Shown: piece after piece, positions 7,188 to 16,300 of the stretch
Position numbering within the stretch: the stretch's first letter is position 1
How the letters are laid out: every line of letters begins with the position of its first letter
DNA from: Chloroflexota bacterium
GTDB taxonomy: Bacteria > Chloroflexota > Anaerolineae > Aggregatilineales > Phototrophicaceae
Reading direction: 5' to 3'
NCBI GenBank assembly: GCA_013388735.1
Contig: JACAES010000177.1
Coordinates: 1-53,495, forward strand
Length of the DNA: 53,495 bases
Translations under genes and position numbers: made by a program
The notes under the pieces: generated by a model
What the model was told of the DNA's origin: nothing
What the model saw: the letters and a program-made list of their open reading frames with translations, nothing else
Database searches by the model: none

Positions 7188-7622
7188 TTATGTCGAATCC
7201 TCGATTTGCAGCGTGATGCTGCTGCCGGCAGACGCCGGCGGCACATGCAGCGTGCCTGTCACCTCTTCCAGCGCCACCCGGCCATCGGCCAGCTTAAGGA
7301 TGAGATATGTATCCGGCGGGACAGAAACGGCGAACACCGCCCGCGCCAGCACCCCCACCACCGGACGCCGCCGCGCCACCACGTACACCCCGGCCTCGTC
7401 CTGGTCGGTGGCGATACGCCAGCCGAAGGCCGCCTGAAGCTGCGCCGTCACCTGGATTTGCGGCATCGTCCAGCGGGCGATTCGCACTTCCGCGCCTTCC
7501 GCCTGCAAATAAAAAGTGGTCGGCCCCACCGCGCCGAAGTGAAAGGTCTGCACATGCCGCGCCAGTTCCGCCACCGACGAAGCGGCGCTCACGGCCTGCC
7601 AGAGTGTGTTTAAGTGCTGCAT
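7188..7622 (-). CDS. Hypothetical protein, 144 residues
   Basis: I do not recognise the family. The product has no signal peptide or membrane segment and appears to be mixed alpha/beta. A helical start (MQHLNTLWQAVSAASSVAELARHV) is followed by beta-rich stretches such as GPTTFYLQ, GVYVVARRRPVVGVLARAVFAVSV and TYLILKLADGRVAL. It starts 31 bases after the stop of an alpha/beta hydrolase on the same strand and is probably co-transcribed with it. Confidence 0.65.
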   Translation of the reverse strand: MQHLNTLWQAVSAASSVAELARHVQTFHFGAVGPTTFYLQAEGAEVRIARWTMPQIQVTAQLQAAFGWRIATDQDEAGVYVVARRRPVVGVLARAVFAVSVPPDTYLILKLADGRVALEEVTGTLHVPPASAGSSITLQIEDST

Positions 7623-7653
7623 AACTGCCGTCCTATCCGCCGTGGCGCCCGGC

Positions 7654-8424
7654 TCATCCGGGCAGACCGGTCAGCCAGTTGCGCACCGCATCGGCCACGA
7701 ACTGCGGCTGCTGCAAAATCATCATGTGCTGCGCACCCTGCACCGTCACCAGCTGCGCGTTCGGCAGATTGTCGCGCAAGTACTGGCTGTATTTGAGCGG
7801 CGTCATGGGGTCATCGGTGGCTCCGATGACCAGCGCCGGCTGCCGGATGCGGTCAAGCTGGCCGCGCAGGTCGAAGGCATTGCAGGCAATATAATCATTG
7901 TGCAGCACATCGTCGGGCGTTTCGTCCAGGCGCTTGCGGCTCAGGCGGCGAAGCTGGTCATATTCCGGCGCAGTCCCCCAATAACCGTTGATAATCATCT
8001 CGACCGCTTTTGTTTTGTCCGCCCGCACGTTCAGCAGGTCGGGATGCACACCCAGCTTCGCCCCGCCACCGATCAGGATCAGGCCGCTCACCCGGTCGGG
8101 GTAATGCAGCGCCATCGTCAGGGCAATCGCGCTGCCCATGCTGTGACCGGCCACCACTGCCCGTTCGAGTCTGAGCGCATCCAGCAGCGCAACCATGTCG
8201 GCGGCGTATCCGCCGATGCTCTGGCGGCTGGCGCCGGGGCTGCGGCCATGCCCCGGCAGATCGGGCGCGACGGCGTTGGCTTCCGGCAGGCGGCGCAGTT
8301 CGGCAGACCAGTCCAGATGGCTGCCGCCCGCGCCGTGAACCAGCAGCGTCACCGGCAGGTGCGCGGTCGGGTCGCGGTGATCGGCGTACCAGATCGCGCC
8401 GTGTTGGGTTTCAATCAGCGGCAT
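7654..8424 (-). CDS. Alpha/beta hydrolase
   Basis: A 256-residue cytoplasmic alpha/beta-hydrolase of the small esterase/lactonase type. The oxyanion-hole segment LLVHGAGGSHLDW lies near residue 28, APDLPGHGRSPG near 53, the nucleophile elbow GHSMGS with Ser at 95, an acid in VIGATDDPMTP, and the catalytic His in VQGAQHMM near 235. No leader peptide is present. The substrate cannot be inferred; it precedes a hypothetical gene. Confidence 0.88.
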   Translation of the reverse strand: MPLIETQHGAIWYADHRDPTAHLPVTLLVHGAGGSHLDWSAELRRLPEANAVAPDLPGHGRSPGASRQSIGGYAADMVALLDALRLERAVVAGHSMGSAIALTMALHYPDRVSGLILIGGGAKLGVHPDLLNVRADKTKAVEMIINGYWGTAPEYDQLRRLSRKRLDETPDDVLHNDYIACNAFDLRGQLDRIRQPALVIGATDDPMTPLKYSQYLRDNLPNAQLVTVQGAQHMMILQQPQFVADAVRNWLTGLPG

Positions 8425-8516
8425 TCAAACCACCTCTCTGGTGAAAAAACCGGCGTTTCGGGCTATTGTAACGCAGACCGGATTGAACGCGAAGCCGGGG
8501 CAAAAGGTAGTTAAGG

Positions 8517-8544
8517 TAGTCGTTAGTCTTTGGTCGTTAGTCAG
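8517..8544 (+). repeat. Heptanucleotide repeat array in a divergent intergenic region
   Basis: Four seven-base units, TAGTCGT, TAGTCTT, TGGTCGT and TAGTCAG, lie between the divergent hydrolase and esterase genes. The rest of 8425-8683 shows no gene. Confidence 0.45.
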
Positions 8545-8683
8545 AAGATGTACCGGAATAATCAGTTGATGTTTTTTCAGAATCATCATTAGGCCGATCA
8601 CCGGCGGCGCAGATCAATCATCAATCCCGGTGGCCTGCAACTGTATTAAGACACTTCGAGCGCGTGATAAAGGATGGCTTGCG

Positions 8684-9619
8684 ATGGCTTACTTTAAATA
8701 CCTGATTTTACTCCTGCTGCTGGTGAACACAGGCGCAAACGTGAGGGCCCAGGACATCACCGAACCGGGCAGCTACGATGTGAGTTTTGAACACGGCAGG
8801 CGGCAGCGCAGCTTCCGCGTTTATGTGCCGGAGTCCTACGCCCGCACCGACGACCCCCTGCCGCTGGTCATCGCCATGCACGGCGCGAGCGGCAGCGGCG
8901 CGTGGATGGAAGAACTGACGCAGTTCAGCCCGCTGGCCGAAGCGCATGGTTTCCTCGTCGCCTACCCGGACGGCGTTTATGGCATCTGGAACGATGGCCG
9001 CGTAGGGGATGAGCGTGTGCCTGCCGACCTGGACGATGTGGGCTTTATATCCGTGATGATAGACAAGATCGCCCAACACCTGCGGGTGGACGCCAACCGC
9101 GTTTACGCCAGCGGCTACTCGATGGGCGGTATGATGGCCTTCCGCCTGGGCTGCGAACTGCCAGACAAAATCGCCGCCGTCGCTTCGGTGGCTTCGACCT
9201 TTCCCGGCTATCTGTTAGAAGCCTGCAACCCTGCCGCCCCGGTGCCGGTGCTGGTCATCCAGGGGACGAAAGATGACGTTATCCCCTGGCAGGGCATCTG
9301 GCGGAACAATATCCCGATTTATCTTTCCACCGCGCAGACGGCCACCTACTGGGGCGAACATAATGGCTGCGCCGATGAGCCTCGGCTTGTCGAAGGGCTT
9401 GATTTGGTCGTCGCTGACGGCACGCTGGTGCGGCAGGTGACATATATGGACTGTTTGCAGGACGCTAGCGTGGAGATTTTTGCCATCATCGGCGGCGGGC
9501 ATACCTGGCCGGGCAGCCGGCTGTCCGCCACCTTCGGCAAAACCGGCTTCGACCTGTACGCCAGCCCGGCCATCTGGCGGTTTTTTGAGCCGCGCCGCCT
9601 CAACCGGGATGATGCTTAA
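8684..9619 (+). CDS. Secreted PHB-depolymerase-type esterase (LpqC-like)
   Basis: A 311-residue exported serine esterase of the poly(3-hydroxybutyrate) depolymerase/feruloyl esterase family. The start at ATG 8684 follows AAAGGA. The signal peptide is MAYFKYLILLLLLVNTGANVRAQ. The fold markers are PLVIAMHGASGSGAWM, then the elbow YASGYSMGG with the nucleophile Ser at 146, an acid in VIQGTKDDVIPW and the catalytic His in IGGGHTWPGS. Proteins of this type cleave ester links in polymers or plant-wall material outside the cell; the exact substrate is unknown. Confidence 0.88.
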   Translation: MAYFKYLILLLLLVNTGANVRAQDITEPGSYDVSFEHGRRQRSFRVYVPESYARTDDPLPLVIAMHGASGSGAWMEELTQFSPLAEAHGFLVAYPDGVYGIWNDGRVGDERVPADLDDVGFISVMIDKIAQHLRVDANRVYASGYSMGGMMAFRLGCELPDKIAAVASVASTFPGYLLEACNPAAPVPVLVIQGTKDDVIPWQGIWRNNIPIYLSTAQTATYWGEHNGCADEPRLVEGLDLVVADGTLVRQVTYMDCLQDASVEIFAIIGGGHTWPGSRLSATFGKTGFDLYASPAIWRFFEPRRLNRDDA

Positions 9620-9654
9620 TGCAGTTTCCAGTTACAAGTTGTCAGTCGCCAGTT
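9620..9654 (+). repeat. Heptanucleotide repeat array, five units
   Basis: Starting at the last base of the esterase stop region, the units are TGCAGTT, TCCAGTT, ACAAGTT, GTCAGTC and GCCAGTT, an exact seven-base period with a CAGTT core. The rest of 9655-9808 holds a palindrome at 9788-9807 and no visible gene. Confidence 0.55.
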
Positions 9655-9787
9655 TAAATCATAACCCTTGATAACGCTGAATACCTGACATAGCCTCTTA
9701 TGGACTTGTGAATTGCAGGCAGCATTCAAGCCTGATACGCTGTGCTTGCATTAAACACCGGACAGGGCGGTGTATTCGTCCCGTAGG

Positions 9788-9807
9788 GGCGGGTTTAGAA
9801 ACCCGCC
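9788..9807. repeat. Perfect 20-bp palindrome GGCGGGTTT..AAACCCGCC
   Basis: A nine-base inverted repeat with a two-base centre lies directly before the stop of the minus-strand zinc-ribbon gene. No T-run follows on either strand. A similar half (TAGGGGCGGGTT) lies at 24888, which suggests a dispersed element rather than a simple terminator. Confidence 0.5.
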
Positions 9808-9808
9808 T

Positions 9809-10081
9809 TCAGTCTTGCGTCCCCTGGCGCTGCCGGCGGATTTTCTGCTCCCAGGGGCGGCGAGCTTCGCCGGTATACCCCAGATCGCGCAGCCGTTCCT
9901 GTTCCAACTGCTCAAGCCGCGCAGCCACCTGCTCATAGTCGCCCGGCGGGATGCGCCGGTCGGCGCCGTCCGCGCCCCGGTAGACGTAGCCGATGCCGCC
10001 GCACCAGTCACAGTCTGACGGGTCGCCGTCTTCTTCAAACCAGCCGTAGCCATCACAGGAAATGCAGCGCACGATGTTCAT
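9809..10081 (-). CDS. Small DnaJ-type zinc-ribbon protein
   Basis: A 90-residue protein whose first third holds two CxxCxGxG-type motifs, CISCDGYG and CDWCGGIG, the pattern of DnaJ zinc-finger repeats; one zinc site is expected. The rest is charged and probably helical (YEQVAARLEQLEQERLRDLG) with a basic tail. It starts eight bases after the stop of the penicillin-binding protein gene and is probably translated from the same message. The longer open frame extending to 10444 overlaps that gene and is not used. The function is unknown. Confidence 0.7.
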   Translation of the reverse strand: MNIVRCISCDGYGWFEEDGDPSDCDWCGGIGYVYRGADGADRRIPPGDYEQVAARLEQLEQERLRDLGYTGEARRPWEQKIRRQRQGTQD

Positions 10082-10089
10082 AAATGCGG

Positions 10090-12336
10090 TTATCCTCCGG
10101 TTTCGCCGACCGGGATATTCAGCGGTATATAGGGCGATTCGTTCCACCAGTCCGGGTATAACCAGCCGGACTGCCCGAAGTAGGCGTCCAGGATGCGTCG
10201 CGTGATCGGCGCGGCCACTTCCGAACCTTCGCGGGAAAACTCCACCATCACCACGACGGCAATCTGCGGGTTCTCGCGCGGGGCATAAGACACAAACCAG
10301 GCATGGGGTTCGATGCGCCCAGACTGCGCCGTGCCGGTTTTGCCGCATACAGTATACCCGCGCACGTCCCGGAAGGTGGCAAAAGCCGTCCCCAGGTCTT
10401 CGTCGGTGGTCACGCCGCACATACCATCCCGTACAATCTGCCACACCAAAGCATCATACTCCAGCGCGTTCACCACCTCCGGCTGTGCCTGGAACAGCGC
10501 CTCGCCGCCGTCCATGCCGCCGATCTGCTGCACCAGATAGGGCTTGTAAACCGAGCCGCCGTTGGCGACTGTGGCTACCATACGCGCCATCTGGATGAGC
10601 GTCACCTGAAGTTCACCCTGGCCGATGGCGTTATTGATGGCCTGCTCGACACTGGTCGGCGGGCGCAGGCTGCCCGCCACCTCCGGCAGCACCGGGTCTA
10701 ACCCGGTTTTGCCGCCAAAACCAAGCTGCCGCGCATAATCCACCAGCGCCGATTCGCTGCGTTCGCGGAACAGCCGCCCGCCCATCTCGTAGAAAAACGG
10801 ATTGCACGAAGCCGTCAACGCCTGCGAAATGGTGATTTCGCCTGCCGCTTCCAGGCCATCGGTCTTGCGCCAGTCGGAGCGCACCGGCAGCGTATCACCA
10901 TAGCGCGCGCCGTTGGTCCATTCCAGCCCGCACATAAACAATTCAGTCGGGGTCATCAACTGTTCGGCAGCAGCGGCGATGGTGGTGACGATTTTAAACG
11001 TCGAACCGGGGAAATACTGTTCCTGCGTCACCCGGTTTTTGAAGGGCTGGCGCGGGTTGGTGTTCAGGTCGCTCAACAAAATGCCGCGATCCGGCATGTA
11101 GTCGGAAGCCTGCGGGTTGAACACACTGGGGTCAAAGGTGGGAAAACTGGCGAGCGCCAACACCGCACCGGTGTTGACGTCCAGCACCACCGCGCCGGCC
11201 CCCGGCGAATGTTCCGCCGACGCCCAGTTCGGCTCGCCCCAGTTATAAGCATCGGCCAGGGCCTGCGCCGTCGCTATCTGCAAGTCACGGTCAATCGTCA
11301 GCATCACCGGCTGCGGGTCGCTGCCCTGCGTGCCGGCCAGTTCGCGCAGCAGCACACCGCTGGGCGCGACAATCCGTAAAACCTGTTCGGCCTGCCCGGC
11401 CAGTTCTTTTTCGTAGGCCTGTTCGACCCCGGCCAGCCCCACCAGATCGCCCGCGTTGTACCCCTGACGCTGGTAGGATTCGGCCAGGTCAGCCGGAATC
11501 TGGCCGATGTAGCCGGTCACGTGGGCGGCAGCGCCGTAGCCCGCATAACGGCGAATACTGCTTTCGATGCGCCGTACTGCGCAGATTTCGTCAAGCTGCG
11601 CCCCGCGCGCGGCGTCCGTTTCCTGGTCAATCGCCCCGACGTAAAAAACCGTCTCCAGAAAATAGCTGGAAAACAGAGCGGCCAGTTCGCGGCGCTGGCG
11701 ACGCAGTACGTTCGCCAGCACGTCCAGGCACTGGTCCACGTCCGGCATATCCTGCTGCGCCACGTACAGGGCGATCACTGTGCCGCCTTCTTCAACCAGC
11801 AGGCTGCCGTTCCGGTCATAGATATTGGCGCGCGTCGGGCGCTGCGCCCGCACTTCCAGGCGCGACCCGGCGGCCAGCGCGTCGAAGATGTCCATGCTCG
11901 ACCAGACGATGCCCCACCCGCCCGGCTGTTCGATCAGCCGCATGATCCGGTTGCGGTCTTCGATCACGCCGAACACCGGCGAGGTCAGCGATACATCATA
12001 CCGGACTTCCGCCGCCGCGCCCTGCAAACGCGCACTGCCGACCTGGAAGCTCAGGTCGCTGAGGCTCATGGTCGTCTCGATGTTTTCGTACTGCCGCTGG
12101 AAAACCGGCAGGCTGTAAAAGTCCCGGCTTTGCTGGCTCAGCTGCGCGTACATGGCCGGATAATCCTTCCTGCGCCAGCCGGTCAGGAAATCCGTCACCA
12201 CCTGCTCCGGCGATTTGCCGGTCTGGATGAGCGGCGCGATCACTGGCGCTTCTGCGCCCGCCGCGCCGCAGGCCGCCAACAGCAGCCCGAACCCGATCAG
12301 AAAACGTTGCAGCAGTTTCACGGTGCTTGCCTGCAT
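10090..12336 (-). CDS. Penicillin-binding transpeptidase, lipoprotein type with NTF2-like domain
   Basis: A 748-residue class B penicillin-binding protein that cross-links peptidoglycan outside the membrane. Instead of a plain N-terminal anchor it has a lipobox (LLAAC, Cys 23), so it should be lipid-anchored. Residues about 40-150 resemble the NTF2-like MecA N-terminal domain (SPEQVVTDFLTGWRRKDYPAMYA region). A PBP dimerisation domain starts near RPTRANIYDRNGSLL (165-180). The transpeptidase domain carries STFK at 445-448, SCN at 510-512 and KTG at 666-668, all intact. The overall plan is that of low-affinity PBP2a/PBP5-like proteins. It has no mrd or fts neighbours. Confidence 0.92.
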   Translation of the reverse strand: MQASTVKLLQRFLIGFGLLLAACGAAGAEAPVIAPLIQTGKSPEQVVTDFLTGWRRKDYPAMYAQLSQQSRDFYSLPVFQRQYENIETTMSLSDLSFQVGSARLQGAAAEVRYDVSLTSPVFGVIEDRNRIMRLIEQPGGWGIVWSSMDIFDALAAGSRLEVRAQRPTRANIYDRNGSLLVEEGGTVIALYVAQQDMPDVDQCLDVLANVLRRQRRELAALFSSYFLETVFYVGAIDQETDAARGAQLDEICAVRRIESSIRRYAGYGAAAHVTGYIGQIPADLAESYQRQGYNAGDLVGLAGVEQAYEKELAGQAEQVLRIVAPSGVLLRELAGTQGSDPQPVMLTIDRDLQIATAQALADAYNWGEPNWASAEHSPGAGAVVLDVNTGAVLALASFPTFDPSVFNPQASDYMPDRGILLSDLNTNPRQPFKNRVTQEQYFPGSTFKIVTTIAAAAEQLMTPTELFMCGLEWTNGARYGDTLPVRSDWRKTDGLEAAGEITISQALTASCNPFFYEMGGRLFRERSESALVDYARQLGFGGKTGLDPVLPEVAGSLRPPTSVEQAINNAIGQGELQVTLIQMARMVATVANGGSVYKPYLVQQIGGMDGGEALFQAQPEVVNALEYDALVWQIVRDGMCGVTTDEDLGTAFATFRDVRGYTVCGKTGTAQSGRIEPHAWFVSYAPRENPQIAVVVMVEFSREGSEVAAPITRRILDAYFGQSGWLYPDWWNESPYIPLNIPVGETGG

Positions 12337-12459
12337 GATTCTTTAAACACCAGCGCCCTACTATAGCGCCGCCCTGTAGCAGAGTCCAGACAGCGTAGAG
12401 CAATCGTTTACCTGCGGCTAACGCCAAAGCCGGAGCGATTTCCAGCGCCCATAATCAAA

Positions 12460-12480
12460 CAAGGGGCTTCAAACCCCTTG
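12460..12480 (-). terminator. Hairpin downstream of the small membrane protein genes
   Basis: A perfect seven-base stem CAAGGGG/CCCCTTG with a seven-base loop lies 44 bases beyond the stop at 12524 and is followed on the minus strand by TTTGATT, a weak T-run. Confidence 0.4.
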
Positions 12481-12523
12481 TTGACACATGTCTGGAGTAG
12501 TTTCCGCGCGGTTTATCGCGGCG

Positions 12524-12829
12524 TCAGCGGGCGCGGCTGACAACATCCTTGCCGAACAGCAGCACCATACCCAGGGCGATGAGCGCCACCGGCCAGAAGT
12601 TGACCCCCCCGATCACATCTTCCAGGGCGAAGATCAGACCGATGCCGATCACCACCAGCGCCCCGGTGAGGTTCTGCCACTGCTGCCCCGCCACGACCCC
12701 CCGCGCGATCAGCGACGCGCCGATCACGAACATGATGCCCGGCCACCAGTAGTTGAGCAGGGCGATCACACCCAGCCCAATCAGGAAAACGGCCCCACTA
12801 ACCTGGTCCCCACGTTCTTTCGTTACCAT
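12524..12829 (-). CDS. Small membrane protein, paralogue A
   Basis: A 101-residue product starting at ATG 12829, eight bases after GAGGAG. Four short hydrophobic segments with Gly/Trp-Pro turns (GAVFLIGLGVIALLNYWWPGIMFVIG region) resemble DUF5668/LiaF-N-type membrane domains. The upstream gene, 20 bases away, encodes a close paralogue (both begin MV(T/S)KER and share GxVFLIGLG, WPGI and FVIG), so this is a tandem duplication in one operon. It may take part in envelope-stress sensing, but no regulator is adjacent. Confidence 0.7.
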   Translation of the reverse strand: MVTKERGDQVSGAVFLIGLGVIALLNYWWPGIMFVIGASLIARGVVAGQQWQNLTGALVVIGIGLIFALEDVIGGVNFWPVALIALGMVLLFGKDVVSRAR

Positions 12830-12849
12830 CGTCAAAGCTCCTCTTGCGA

Positions 12850-13221
12850 TCAGATCACATCTGTGCGAACATTGTCTGACAGATCGTCGTTTTTAAGTTT
12901 CTCGTCGTTCCCGGCTTTTTCCGACCGGCTGTCCCCCCATTCATTTTTGACGTTGATGCCGAACAAGGTCGAAAGGCCGATCAAAATCAGGATCACCGGC
13001 CAGTTAAAGCCGAGCAGAAAGACCGCACCCAGGCCGATTAACCACAATCCGCCGGAAACGTTGTACCAGGCCCGGCCTTCGGCCATGCCGCGCGCGATGT
13101 TCGATACGCCGATCACGAACAGGATGCCGGGCCAGAAGCTCAGCACATTGGTGAACAGCAGCCCCAGGCCAATCAGAAAAACCCCGCCCGCGATTTGATC
13201 GGCGCGCTCTTTGGATACCAT
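12850..13221 (-). CDS. Small membrane protein, paralogue B
   Basis: A 123-residue product starting at ATG 13221 with the ribosome binding site AAGGGGG. The N-terminal 90 residues repeat the fold of paralogue A (MVSKERADQIAGGVFLIGLG, FWPGILFVIGVSNIARG). A charged cytoplasmic-looking tail follows (KNEWGDSRSEKAGNDEKLKN), which paralogue A lacks. The longer open frame to 13302 adds a Cys-rich stretch with no support. Confidence 0.7.
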   Translation of the reverse strand: MVSKERADQIAGGVFLIGLGLLFTNVLSFWPGILFVIGVSNIARGMAEGRAWYNVSGGLWLIGLGAVFLLGFNWPVILILIGLSTLFGINVKNEWGDSRSEKAGNDEKLKNDDLSDNVRTDVI

Positions 13222-13365
13222 TACAATCCCCCTTAACTTATCGGCTGTCATTCTACAGCACAGTACGCTGTCCGCGCGCAAAAAGTTGCAGGCACACGCC
13301 AAACGGAGATTTGAAGATATTCAAACAATATTTGACGTTTTTCACGTTCATTTTGTGTCATAATA

Positions 13366-16300
13366 ATGACCATATTATCCAATGAGACTCTGTTGATGCC
13401 GACCGAAAAACCGTTCACCGATCTGTATCAGATTGCATCCCGCATCGCGCAGGCCGCCAGCGCGCGCGCCGCCGCCGAGGCGCTGGTTGGCTGGCTGGAA
13501 CAGCAGACCTGCCCGGCCATGATCGGTCTGCTGGACAGCGCCAGCGCCAGCCTGGAAGTCATCCATAACGCCGGCTGCGCGCCGGATGAAGCGAGCCTGG
13601 CCTGGATGTACTCGCCGGAAACCTGGCTGGACTGGCTGGACTGGCAGGAACCGCGCCGTCGTCAAGACGTGGCCGAACTGGTCGAGGGACAACCGGCGCT
13701 GCTAATCCCCCTGCGCTGCGAGGAGTCTGTTTACGGCCTGCTGTGGCTGGACATGGACGACCAGACTGCCCGCGCAAACGGCCAGACGCCGGTGCTGCTG
13801 GCGCATCTGCTGGCGTCGCGGCTGCACCATCTGTCCATCCACCGCCGCTGGGATACCCTGCTGACCAACGCCAACACCTTCAGCCGCGCGCTGCTTCAGG
13901 AATCGGACAGCGAGGAGATGTGGCAGATCATTCACCGGCAGTTATCGCTGCTGTTCGATGCGTCCTCATTTTTCGTCGGCCTGCTCAATCCCCAAACCGG
14001 CGAGATCAACCTGCCGCTGTTTTCGCAGGCCGGCGCGCCGGTTCACTACGGCACGATTCCGCTGACCGGCCTCAGCAAAGCCGTCGTCCAGCACGGCACG
14101 CCGCTGCTGTTTTACGATGTGGAGGCGGAAGGGGAACGTATCGCTAAACTGAACGTAACCGTCGAGGGCGAACAGCCGGAAACACATGCCCGCAGCTGGA
14201 TGGGCGTGCCGCTCCGCAGCCACCGGAACGAAGTCATCGGGCTGGTCAGCCTTCAGAATATGCTGCCGGGCTGTTACAGCGACCCCGACCTGTATCTGCT
14301 GATGTTCGTGGCCGGGCAGATTGCCTTCGCCATCGACAATAAACGACTGCTCCAGGCCGAACAGGAGCGCCGGAAAATCGCCAGCACGTTGATGGAAGTC
14401 GGCCAGGTTGTCAACTCCACCCAGGACTATGAAGAAGTCCTAGAGCGCATCCTGGAACAGACGCAGCGTGTGGTGGATTATGACAGCGCGGCCATCATGC
14501 TGCCCGCCCCCGGCTGCGAGGACGGCTCGCGGCTGGTAATTTCAGCCGTCAACGGCCTGTCCCCGGCTTCCAGAGGGGAAGAACTGCTCTTTGGCGACAG
14601 CAGCCCCAGCACCCTGGTTTTTATGTCGCAGCAGCCGCTCGTCATCGGTGATATCCACCAATACGTCGGATGGAATGCCGGGATGCCGACTGCGCCGCAG
14701 GCTCGCTCGTGGCTGGGTGTGCCGATGCGCTTTCAGGAGCGCGTCATCGGGCTGATAACACTCGACAAATCCACACCGTTTTATTATTCCGAAACCGACG
14801 CCAGCACCGTGTTTGCTCTGGCCCGGCAGGCCGCCATCGCCGTCGAAAATGCCCGGCTGCACGCGCAGGCGGAATCACATCTGAAGTCCCTGGAACAGCG
14901 GGCGCGCCGCCTGGCTTCCATGCACAGCATCGCCTCCATGCTCAATTCGTCGCTGGAACGCGATGTTGTGCTGAACATGGCCGCCCGGCTGGTGACGGAA
15001 CTGTTTGAAGCCGACCACTGCGGCATTGTTTTGATTGACCCGAAGGACGGCAACGCCTATCTGGTGACGGAGTATCCCAGCACGGGCAGCGAAGGGCTGT
15101 TGATCCCGGTGCGCGGCAACCCGGTTCTAGAAAAGCTCATTCGCGGCAACCGCGCCCTGGCGATTTATGATATTAATGAGGAAGCCAACGACCTGATGCG
15201 CGGCACGCTTGCGCGTGTGGGCGGGCGCTCCACCCTGCTGGCGCCCCTGTTCGCCCACGACCGGCTAATAGGCAGCATCGGCCTGGACATGACCAAGGAA
15301 CAGCGCGTTTTTACGACCGAGGAGCAGGAAACCTTCATGACCATCGCAGCGCAGGTTGCGCTGGCGATCAACAACGCGCAGCTTTACGAAGAGGCCATCA
15401 CCATCAACCGCCTGAAAAGCGAACTGCTGGCGAACATGAGCCACGAACTGCGCACGCCGCTGAACGCCATCATCGGCTACAGCGAAATGCTGCTCAGCCA
15501 GGTTTATGGCGAACTGAACCCCAAACAGGTTGATCGGCTGTCACGGGTTTACACCGGCGGCAAACACCTGCTTAACCTCATCAATGATGTTCTTGATTTG
15601 TCCAGGATCGAAACCGGACAGATGAACCTGGTGCTGGCGCCGCTTTCGATAGCCGAAGTCATTTACGATGTCATCACCGACATGACCGCCAGAGCGCAGG
15701 CCAAAGGGCTGGCGATTAGAGTAGAGATGCCGCCCGAACTGCCCCAGGTGCGGGCCGACGCCATACGTATTCACCAGATATTGACCAATCTGGTAGACAA
15801 CGCCATCAAATTCACCGACAGCGGCAGTATCACCGTCCGGGCGCGGCGGGTCGCGTCGCAGGGCGAACAGTTTACAACGCCGGAGATGGCAGCGCCGTCG
15901 GTGGCACTGCCGGACGGCGAATGGCTGGCGATCAGTGTAGCCGACACAGGCATCGGCATCAGCCCTGCCGACCAGCAGTTGATCTTCGATGCCTTCCGCC
16001 AGGTGGACAGCTCCAGTGTGCGCAAATACGAAGGCACCGGGCTGGGGCTGACCATCGCCCAACACTTGGTCAGGATGCACCAGGGATTGATCTGGGTGGA
16101 GAGCAGCCCCGGCGCGGGCAGCACCTTCACCATCCTGCTGCCCCTGAGCGAACAGACCGAAGCGATGACCATCCAGGAACCCGAAGCGCACGACCCGGAA
16201 CGCCCGCTGGTGCTGGTGATTGATGACGACCCGGCGGCCTTGCAGTTGGTGCAGGATTATCTCAGCCACGACATTTACCGGGTCGTCGGCACCAGCAATT

